The notes beneath the pieces were generated by a model. That model saw only the letters and a program-made list of their open reading frames with translations, was not told where the DNA came from and searched no databases. A DNA stretch of 64,000 nucleotides from Acheta domesticus (lineage: Eukaryota > Arthropoda > Insecta > Orthoptera > Gryllidae). Positions 56,140 through 64,000 of this stretch are shown here, in pieces (positions within the stretch are counted from its first letter, which is position 1; every line of letters starts with the position of its first letter). The stretch is from positions 157,389,976-157,453,975 of the forward strand of contig JAHLJT010009436.1 in assembly GCA_031308135.1 (NCBI GenBank), read 5' to 3'. The position numbers were made by a program, and so were the translations under genes.

Positions 56140-58505
56140 GATTGATTTTCTCTTTCCTATTATATTTTTATTATTGATCATTGCTTTCCATTTTATAAAT
56201 GATGCCAATTCTAATGGGTTCGAAATTATTTGAATTGTACAATTTTGAAAATCATTGGGTTTGATAGTGCTCTTATTATTAAAGTACGAGGACACACATT
56301 TATATTTTGCTAGGTCGCGAACAGAAGTCAACTTTTTCTAACTTTCAACCAGTAAACTACATGAAGTAGGTGAGCCATTATTACTTTTACTGGATCAGTT
56401 TTTATTTTAAAAATACAAATTATTTGTGTGCTCTAATTGACCAATGTGACAGAAACGGTATTGGTGAATGAGGAATATTTATGAGTTTTAAATTATTTTC
56501 TCATTTCTCGAGTTACATACCCTAAACCAAAACTCAGGCTACGCCGCTGGTGCCCCAATAAACTAGCACCTCCATCGAATGGCGGAAATGTAATTTCCGG
56601 AATTCAGAACACTAATTTATAATAAAATGTAAGCAATTCATGTAAATTCATTAAAACTAAGTTTAATGAAAGTATATATTGAAACATTACTTACATAACT
56701 TTATGCGTAGCGTCCGTGTCAGTCATATTCACCTCCCGCGCATACGGTTCTGGCATTGATTTCCACTGGTCACGTAAGGTTTTGTATTAGTTTCGTACTG
56801 GTGACAATGGACGGTAATAGAATTCATCAAGTACGGTATCAAAAATAGGGTGATCGCACTTCAGGACATTGCAACGAGCAGTATAGTTTCGAAACGTTTT
56901 ACACAAATTTCGATACGTTTCGCATATGTTATTTTATTTCCAAAATTTCACTTCCCTGGTATACATTGAAATAAGGAAAGATCCTTCCTCACATATACTC
57001 GTATTGCCACCAGCGCTCTCAGACTGTAACTTTAGACGGAAATATGCACCCACCATTAGAGACGGAAAGGGGTCTTCATTTCAATACTACCAAAGAAGTC
57101 ATCGAGCGTACATTTAAATCAACAACCCTAATATCAGATGAAAACAAATTCTCCGAACATCACAAATAATGCATTCAATGCCGTCAATAATTGACTGAAC
57201 TTGTGTATTTTCAGTAACACGCGAAATTCATAAAATTAAATTACAGGTAGTGTCAGAGGAAGACAGAAAATTGCGATACCCCTCAGGACACCGCGCAGCG
57301 CTCGACAAGATCCCCCATCCCCAACCCACCCACCACCCACTTACTGTTTCGCCGCGAAGGCCCTACGTTGAAGCGTAGGAACTAAGAGTACGTGCAGTAA
57401 CAGAGCCAACAGCAAGAGCGTGGCGCAATACCTGGGAGAGCACCAGACGACAGAGAGAGAGAGCGCCAACCGTGCAACCTAAGCACGAGCCGCCACGGAT
57501 TAAAAACTAAGGTGGATTTTTTTAAAAAGCCAAGCAGAGCCTACTTCTTATAATTGGACTATAAAACTTCCTTCATCAATGTCAGACATTTCCGTCCCTG
57601 TGAGGTTAACTTACTCATTAACTTACTTATTAAAACACGGCGTCATTCAAATCGAAGACAATGTGCAACTGTTCGAGCGCACAAAATGCATCGCTTCTCG
57701 ATTCAGTTAATATAATTAAGCACTGTTAAATGTGTAATGGTGGAATGTTTTTGACCTGTGCGAGACCGGGGACCTTGAAGAATAATCAACTTCATCCAAG
57801 TGTTACGGCATCAGGTGAAATAATTATCTTAGATGTCGAATAATCGTAATGGAAAATAAAATGCTCAACGATATGAATACTATAGAGAGCTCTTTTATAG
57901 ATTGCGCCAAGAGCATCTCTCTCAGTGTAAATTGTAACAATAACATAATACGGAGAAGAATACGCATGATTACAATCTTTGGAAAAGTTTCACTTCTGCG
58001 AAAGTACATCTCGGCGAGCCATTTGTGGTTCAAATTATCTTTCGTGTCACGTTTTTTTAATGTACATATAGGAAGTAAGTGGAGAGGGGGAAAGGAATAA
58101 GTAAGCCAATTTTTTTCTCGCATTCAGAATAAGAGTATACTCATACAGCATTTGTTAATAATTAAAAATACGCGCATGAGGAGGGCCACGCCAACAACGT
58201 GACATCTCTTGAAAGAAATGCATAGATTTCATTATTAATTGTTAGACGAATGAGGGGGATGTACGACGTTTCGATTTCTTTTGGCGTTGTTAACAGAGAT
58301 CTCTCTGTTCATGCTTAATTATTTAACTAAATTGATTTCCCACACATTCATTACTATCTCCATGTGATTGACAGTAGTTCACAAGACAGTGTAAGACTGC
58401 ACGATACAGAGTACAAGAACCTAAGCAACCTTATAATAGTAGTGTAAAATAATTATGAGAAGCTGATTAATCAACATAACTAGTTTCCAATTTAGTAAAC
58501 AAAAG
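56140..58505. other. Mostly AT-rich DNA, nothing recognised
   Basis: The piece immediately after the hAT fragment may be more of the same element, but it is unrecognisable. A GC-richer stretch at 57280-57490 has no coding signal. Frames at 57824-58123 (both strands) show no motif. Confidence 0.4.
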
Positions 58506-58507
58506 AT

Positions 58508-58833
58508 AGGTCGATCTGGTAGAGTAGTACATTCTTATTTCTACAGTATTGCGTGTGAACAAGAGTTCGATTCCTGTCCGAAACAAGTACGACTTGTGAA
58601 TAAAGCAGCCTTGGGGCAGGTTTCCTCGTGGTTCGTGCATTTCTTCTGCATTTCATGTTTTGTTTGTTTGTTAGCCAACGCCCACCCTTGGCATGTTAGC
58701 CATTTGGTGACGCGCTGAGATGTGACCCACAATGGTCACGCGCGTAGATGGCGAATCACTGTTGCTCATTTAGCGTTACCCAGGGGACACGTGTGGTAGA
58801 CCACGGACGCGAGCAACTTTGTCCCTGCTGTGA
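58508..58833 (+). mobile_element. SINE-D (tRNA-derived), ATT-tailed
   Basis: The head has A-box TGGTAGAGTAGTAC (near 58519) and B-box AGAGTTCGATTCC (near 58561-58573), spaced as in a tRNA gene. The body includes CAGGTTTCCTCGTGGTTCGTG. It ends at 58833, where an uninterrupted (ATT)n tail begins. The family occurs only once in the window. Confidence 0.7.
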
Positions 58834-58896
<63 letters not shown>

Positions 58897-58911
58897 AATA
58901 ATAATAATAAT
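58834..58911. repeat. (ATT)n followed by (AAT)n: two SINE tails joined
   Basis: About 19 ATT units to 58891 switch abruptly to AAT units to 58911. The first run continues from plus-strand SINE-D and the second leads into minus-strand SINE-B, so each run is the tail of the neighbouring SINE. The junction is palindromic. Confidence 0.93.
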
Positions 58912-59095
58912 AATGAATTAGTAGGTGATAGGATATTGGTGAAAGGTGATCGTAGACTTTTGGAATCAACCCAGCATTCGCCTTGTTACCGAAGGAAACC
59001 ACGAAAACCCTGGTCAGGATGGCCGGCCCGGGGATCGAACCCGGACCTCCCGAATGCGAAGTCAGCGCGCTACGCACTGAGCCACTTATCGCACT
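58912..59095 (-). mobile_element. SINE-B (tRNA-derived), minus strand, ATT-tailed
   Basis: On the minus strand: GATAAGTGGCTCAGTGCGTA (A-box), then GGGAGGTCCGGGTTCGATCC (B-box, about 59030-59049), then the core GGTTTTCGTGGTTTCC and CAAGGCGAATGCTGGGTTG. It ends in an (ATT)n tail. The core matches that of SINE-A. The head looks intact enough to fold like a tRNA, but the CCA-proximal pairing and the downstream core show that it is a SINE rather than a tRNA gene. Confidence 0.85.
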
Positions 59096-59099
59096 GAAC

Positions 59100-59480
59100 T
59101 CGGTATCCTATATTTCATTACACCATATTCTCTATATTCTCGTCATTATTCACACCAACATCGCACTTAACACAAGCGCCTTACGGCGGAGATTCGATGA
59201 CGGCAGAGATTTCGGATTTCAGATTTTTGCCACTCAGCCGTGCGCCTCTCTCAGAATCAATTCATACAATTCGAAAATAAATTATGGATGAGTTAAGTAC
59301 ACATGATTGCAATATAATACGGTTAATATAATAAATATGATTGCAAAATAAATAAACCGTTCATTAATTTAAGACAGCAGAGTTCACCATAATGTGTTTC
59401 AACCAGCGTGAATTATCTGGAGGTGGGATTATGAAAAGTTCAAACCAAAATCTCGCATAAAAATGTGTCACGTTAGCCTG
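59100..59480. other. Spacer, nothing recognised
   Basis: AT-rich DNA between SINE-B and the next MITE. Confidence 0.4.
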
Positions 59481-59481
59481 T

Positions 59482-59629
59482 GGGGCCGTCCATAAATTAC
59501 GTAACGCAAATTTCGAGTATTTACAATACCCCCCACTCTTGTAACGCACTTCCCTCTCTCTATGTAACGCAGCGTAACGCTGCCTCAGACCCCCTCCCTC
59601 CTCCCGTTACGTAATTCATGGATGACCCC
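59482..59629. mobile_element. 148-bp MITE with 24-bp terminal inverted repeats
   Basis: The left arm is GGGGCCGTCCATAAATTACG then TAAC; the right arm on the minus strand is GGGGTCATCCATGAATTACG then TAAC, 21 of 24 positions matching. The interior is TAACGCA/CCCCC-rich. The flanks both contain TGT (TGT|GGGG and CCCC|TGT), which may be a short target duplication. Elements with GGGG(C/T)C(G/A)TCCAT-type ends occur in many animals, but I do not assign a superfamily. Confidence 0.8.
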
Positions 59630-60305
59630 TGTATAGTTGTCTGAAGCATCAAATGGACATACACCTGCATCAAAAGTAGTAAGTAAATATGTTAGTGTCC
59701 GACATTGCCATTTTCAAACAACGGAGACCAAAATTATCCCCACGCTGAAAACACATCGCTTGATTCTTCGATATCCCAAATTTCTTTGATCGGTTTAAAA
59801 GTTGGCAATGTGAAAAGACAATCCAATGTTGAAAATTAACCTTTTTCCTTCGTGCACTGGGTTATTAAAAATTAATCCAACCCTTAAAAGCGCAGATAAG
59901 AAAGAGTTGTCACATTCTGGAACTAAAACTCCACAACCCTACAGTCTCAACCTGGAACCATCAAATTCCTCGTGGCCTTCAGGAATGTTCGCGCGCTGCA
60001 ACGTAAACACAAAGTTTTAAACGATTTGTCTCCGTGACGGAGCGCTTTCAATGGAGGTCCCGAGAGGCTGCGCTCGCCCCGCTGTTTAACATACAAATAA
60101 AGAGGCGGGAGGCCGAGCCATGCAAACAGCCTCATCCGCCTAACGCAACATTTGAACAGCGCAGAACCCGCGGCGTCGCACGCGGGAGCGCGTGCCTTGG
60201 GGCTGCCGGCAAGGTCATGTCCCCCACCCCACCCCCACCCCAAGGCATCGGGAGCTGCGGGGGGAAAACGTAGCCGCCGACCAAGGAAGGTAGAACTTGG
60301 ATATT
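59630..60305. other. Spacer with a GC-richer block at 60030-60280
   Basis: Frames at 59947-60318 (minus, 123 codons) and 60034-60273 (plus) have no motif. Nothing else recognised. Confidence 0.4.
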
Positions 60306-60309
60306 TTAG

Positions 60310-60620
60310 GATATACACTGCCGGATGAAGGTGAGCTGCAATATCTTAATTCTACAGCTTACCCCTTCGAACATACAGCAGTCTAAAACTGATGGATCAA
60401 GGGCCTAGCTGCAACAACAAGCACCGAGCTGAACCAACAAAGGTCTAGCTACAGAAACAAGATATTATATGATGTAAACTGTGGGATGATCTTAATCCTG
60501 CAGCTTACCCCTTTGGACAGAAAGCAGACTGAAAATGATCGAACAAGGGCCAAGCTGATGTATCAGTGGCTATGCTGAAGCAACAAGGACCAAGCAGCTG
60601 AAACTAGAGCCAAATTGCAG
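60310..60620 (+). repeat. Imperfect ~146-bp tandem duplication with internal ~20-bp units
   Basis: ATCTTAATTCTACAGCTTAC at 60343 recurs as ATCTTAATCCTGCAGCTTAC at 60489, and both are followed by similar text ending ATC.A.CAAGGGCC. After each comes a run of degenerate 18-22 bp units of the form G.C(C/T)(A/T)AGCTG(A/C)A.CAACAA(G). The units near a multiple of three would encode Gln/Ala-rich heptad-like text, but stops interrupt all frames. Confidence 0.7.
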
Positions 60621-61078
60621 GATCGTGCACTACAGAGAGAATGAGAGATTAAGAAGTTACTGAAGGGACAAGCTACAGAATTAAGTGAGTCTAACAAAAA
60701 ATTGAAGTATTCGGGTGGCCATTTTTGTTTTACATATCGGTGCACATAGTATAACCAGAACCCGGTTTGATGTAATTAAATTGACGATGACATTTCAACT
60801 TCAACGATGACTTTTCTACATTTGTAAAATATGTAATATCATTACACAATATAATTTCTTATATTTCAAATCTTTAAGAAACTATGAATGAAGTCAAAAG
60901 ATCTTTCGTCAAAGTACTGTTTCTGTTTCGTTTGTTAAAAGCAGACTTACCTTGGTCTAAGTTTTACACTCACATACACGCTTTCGTTTGTGCGTCACGC
61001 AATTCAATTTTTGAAGATACGTTATTTACAAACCACGTGCTACGTCTTCGGAGTTACGTCTCGCAAATACGGGAGAAT
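60621..61078. other. AT-rich spacer, nothing recognised
   Basis: The sequence from 60590 to 60700, in one frame, reads Lys/Glu/Leu-rich text (AETRAKLQDRALQRE, then a stop), possibly decayed coiled-coil coding DNA. No complete gene. Confidence 0.35.
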
Positions 61079-61230
61079 AGGCACTTTTTGCACGGCAATC
61101 GACAGCCCTCTCGATCTTGTACGCATGCGCAATTCGAGTTCCGAATCACACTTTCGTGCATTTGCGCATGCGCAGAAAATCGAGATTGCATTCGATTGCT
61201 GTGCACGCTCTGCCGTGCAAAAACTGCCCA
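61079..61230. mobile_element. Fold-back element with CATGCGC motifs
   Basis: A near-palindrome. The outer arms are GGCACTTTTTGCACGGCA and, on the minus strand, GGGCAGTTTTTGCACGGCA; the inner arms carry CTCGATCTTGTACGCATGCG and (minus) CTCGATTTTCTGCGCATGCG. TGCGCATGCGCA, a perfect NRF-1-type palindrome, lies near 61163-61174. Its right end abuts or overlaps the left end of the MITE at 61224-61473. Confidence 0.6.
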
Positions 61231-61473
61231 ATTCTCTAACTTTGCCCCTCAAGGCCACTCAAATCCCATCTTCGCGATGGAATATCACACGGCATTTCGC
61301 GTCTTTCTCGGTCTTGCCGGTAGAAATCTCATGATATCAAGCACTGGTTGATACGGTCGCGATCATGAGAAATCTAGCGGAATGACTGAAAAAGGGTGCG
61401 AAATGCCGTGACATATTCCATCGCGAAGATGGGATTTGAGTGGCCTTGAGGGGCAAAGTTAGAAAAATCGCAG
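61224..61473. mobile_element. Fold-back MITE, copy 2 (family shared with 13300-13538)
   Basis: Ends CTGCCCAATTCTCTAACTTT then GCCCCTCAAGG on the left, and CCTTGAGGGGCAAAGTTAG then AAAAATCGCAG on the right, followed by TATA. Arms (GATGGAATATCACACGGCAT and its near-complement) and centre (CAAGCACTGGTTGATACGGTC) match copy 1. The left terminus is diverged from CTGCGATTTTTC where it meets the preceding fold-back. Confidence 0.85.
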
Positions 61474-61489
61474 TATAGCGGCGCGTTCG

Positions 61490-61740
61490 AAAGGGGTCCT
61501 CGCTGACCCACATTGTGTCGCGGCGCAGCTGCCGGGCATTTGCATGAGAACGGGGCGCGGGCCCCGCTGCATCTGGTGCAGCCAGCAGGCGTGGCCGCTG
61601 CCTCCCGCTTCCCGTCGCCCCCTTCGCCAGTGCCGCCGCCGCCGCCACTGTCGTTGAGGCCTTCGTCTGCTCGATGCCACCCACGCACTCGGTCCAACGC
61701 GCTGAGGTCAAGGAGGGACGTTTCTATCGCGCAGTGACGA
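61490..61740. other. GC/CpG-rich island
   Basis: CGCGGCGCAGCTGCCGGGC, GGGGCGCGGGCCCCGC and CCGCCGCCGCCGCC. Four overlapping frames of 73 to 124 codons on both strands are composition artefacts. Confidence 0.5.
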
Positions 61741-61844
61741 CCGACGTTATTCTTTCATTTATGTACTTGTGATAACCAAGCCCACATTTTTATATTTAAA
61801 AACTTTTACATTTATGTTCAGTTACAACTAATGATATTACAACA

Positions 61845-62010
61845 ATACATACTTTCTCGCATTATTCATAACTTTTGTAATTTTCGAAAATTCAGAAAAT
61901 GATCTCTATCTTCAGTATTTTAGTTTTCTAATGTACTTTTTTTCAGTTTTCGAAAATGCAGAGTTCAAAGAAAAAAGAACCTATGCCATTTTATCGGCTT
62001 ACTTTGCTCT
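61845..62010. repeat. Dispersed AT-rich repeat, unit 2
   Basis: CAATACATACTTTCTCGCAT then ACTTTTGTAATTTTCGAAAA matches unit 1 at 45960-46110; the second part (ATGCCATTTTATCGGCTTAC then TTTGCTCTATTCGAGAC) also recurs in unit 3. The 86-codon frame at 61931-62191 crosses the repeat and is probably not a gene. Confidence 0.6.
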
Positions 62011-62224
62011 ATTCGAGACAAAAAAATTAAGAAAATATTTGGAGCTGTTATTAAGAAAAAGACTGTTTAAAAATTACCTTTGTTTACGCAAAATTACACG
62101 AAAACCACTCAACTTTAAATTTTACATGACCTTATTTAAAGATATGTGTTGGAAGAACATATTTCATTCCAGGGAAAAATACTGTCTTTAGTACTGTTGT
62201 TGTAGAAAGACGCCGAAAAAATTT

Positions 62225-62365
62225 GAACTTTTGCAACTTTCGAAAATTTAAACTTGACCGAAAATGAGGCGTACGCCATTTTGTAAGCGTCCTCTGCTCT
62301 ATACCCGGGGGGGAAATTAATAAAAAAATTGGAGGAATTTTTAATACAGTTGTGAAAAATGTTTA
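62225..62365. repeat. Dispersed AT-rich repeat, unit 3
   Basis: ACTTTTGCAACTTTCGAAAA, TACGCCATTTTGTAAGCG and CTCTGCTCTATACCCG parallel unit 2 about 300 bp upstream, making a spaced direct duplication. A run of seven G (62308-62314) interrupts it. Confidence 0.6.
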
Positions 62366-62369
62366 AAAG

Positions 62370-64000
62370 GCCTTGTGTATACTATCGCCAAAATCAAAAT
62401 AGTCTTTTTAAAAAGTGCAGGGCTATTAGTTCACCCAGATCAATCGGAGAATATTAATTTCGAAAACAAAAGTCTGAACGCTTTAGGCGCTAGCGTTGGC
62501 CACGGGCGGACAGAAGTTTTGAGAGGGCAGGCTTTCGAGAAAGGACGGGAGAACGCCCTCATCTCTGCACCGCTGGAGGAAAGCGAGCTGGTTCAGCTTT
62601 CGCTTCCGTTTATCTCGCGAGTTGAAGAACTCATAAGTGCGTTTTAAATGTTTTCCTCTCCGTAGAGGTTGCTCAAATGAGAGCGGAGGACAAACGTTTT
62701 TTTTGTAAGCCAATGTTTCGTTTCAAGAATACACAAAATGGACACACAAGTGTGAATTCTGAAATAACTAGTACTGATTTACGTCAATGGGAAAAACTTT
62801 TTCAATATTATTAAGATTTTTTCTGATGAAAAATCTTGTTCCGCTGCAGCATTACAATACCTTCTCTGTAGTACGTAATGCTGAGGAAGTAAAAATAATT
62901 TAAAAAATTCTAGGTTTTCAAACAATACAACAAATAAATGCAAAACTACTCGCAACATACGTTACTAAATGTACTGTCTATTTTACTAAAGAAAAATCAA
63001 TGATTGTTTCTTATATCCTTGAAATAATTGGATTCTTTAGCACTATGTTCTTGGCTGTCCGGGATGAGCCGCGTCTCAGTCGGTTTTAATGACGTTTCGG
63101 CCATCTTGCTGTGGTCGTGCGCCCTTTTCTCTCTTCCTTGAAAATGAAATCAACGATTTTCGCGTGACTCCAAGGTAGCTCATATCTCTGACCACGCGGA
63201 GCACGACTCAAACGCTGATTCACAAATGCAATACCTCAAAATACTCGTATACCCTATAAGTATCATCTGCCAAGTGATCCAACTGCATAATGCATCCCTT
63301 TCCTTCTATTCCACTATTGTTCTATCAGTATGAAATCTTCATCATTTAGCTTATTACTCCTGAATGCACAAGGAATCATAAGAAAAATGTGAAAAAGGAT
63401 TTTGGATTTAAATACTACTCGAAAAAATTCGGGATGATTCTGTTCACTTTTAATAGAAAAATTACAAAAATTACAAAATTACAAAATTACTCGAGACAAG
63501 ATAATATAAGACTGCGGGAAAATGAAAAAGCTGAAGACCCAAATTTCCATATCCATAACTTCGTGGCGGTGGCATGGCAGCTCCAAGAGATTGTGGCGAT
63601 GCTGGCCGCGCAAATCATCACGTACCATCCCATTCATAATAATTCCGTACCCGCCCCCATAGCACTACTCATCTAGTGGAATGCAATGACAAACTTACTA
63701 CTGGAATAACCGTTGATGAGCGCCATCAACGTCATTGCAGGTGGCAGCAACTTTCCTATTGAGATTAACAACAGAACGTTATAATATTTTAGCTAGATCT
63801 TAACTTACTTCAGGCGGAACCAGAACATAACCTTAAACAACACATCAAAGATTGCGCGCGATTCTACCTTTCCCAACGAGATACCGTCCCCGACCTTCGT
63901 CTCGGTTTGGCCTGATACTCCTTTCCCATTTGGTACATTCCTTAAGACCTCGAAAGTCTCTCTGTTTTGTAAGTAAGTAGATGTTAGGCCAATGGTCTGT
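62370..64000. other. Unassigned DNA to the right edge
   Basis: Mostly AT-rich. A 90-codon frame at 62375-62647 and a 95-codon frame at 63389-63676 have no motif. A short AAATTACAA tandem run is at about 63460-63492. No known repeat family seen. Confidence 0.4.

Noticed and set aside
59025..59095. Possible tRNA gene on the minus strand
   Set aside because: A- and B-boxes are good, but the sequence continues into the SINE core and an ATT tail, so it is the head of a SINE.

Overview
The window looks like gene-poor nuclear DNA from a large, repeat-rich arthropod genome, most likely an insect. The background is AT-rich, short GC/CpG-rich islands punctuate it, and nearly everything recognisable is a mobile element or its debris. 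I found no host protein-coding gene that I can name, no rRNA gene, no stand-alone tRNA gene and no CRISPR array. Most long reading frames lie in GC-rich islands or inside SINEs, where stop codons are scarce. The species cannot be fixed from sequence alone. The evidence for an insect is the mix of tRNA-derived SINEs, Jockey/CR1-group retroelements, hAT, piggyBac-type and TA-flanked inverted-repeat elements, and an LTR with a TATA box and an arthropod-like initiator.

Layout: 1-2416 is a decayed non-LTR retrotransposon (endonuclease, reverse transcriptase and C-terminal region, all plus strand). 2.9-11.0 kb holds SINEs, a TA-flanked MITE at 7480-7818, a GC-rich duplicated tract and a regular 20-bp tandem array. 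11177-11790 is a TTAA-flanked piggyBac-type non-autonomous element. 13.3-17.7 kb holds an inverted-repeat MITE, a Jockey 3' fragment, a hAT-type element split by a solo LTR with a 4-bp target duplication, a fold-back element, and two SINEs. 17.7-20.7 kb is AT-rich and nearly featureless. 20.8-25.9 kb holds a broken hAT transposase (minus strand), several SINEs, a second fold-back copy and a short hAT-like element. 26-40 kb is mostly unexplained AT-rich sequence with GC islands, one unexplained minus-strand frame followed by a poly(A) signal, and one GC-box plus TATA promoter-like site. 40.6-50.2 kb is again transposon-dense (hAT MITE with target duplication, a retroelement C-terminus invaded by TA repeats, many SINEs, and a SINE nested inside another SINE). 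50-64 kb has a hAT (DUF4371-type) fragment, two SINEs joined tail-to-tail through an ATT/AAT microsatellite, several fold-back elements and a dispersed AT-rich repeat.

No part reads as a working new system. The most informative structures are the nested insertions, the fold-back families present twice in the window, and the core sequence shared by two SINE families with different tails. Family labels SINE-1, SINE-A, SINE-B and SINE-D are local names used only here.
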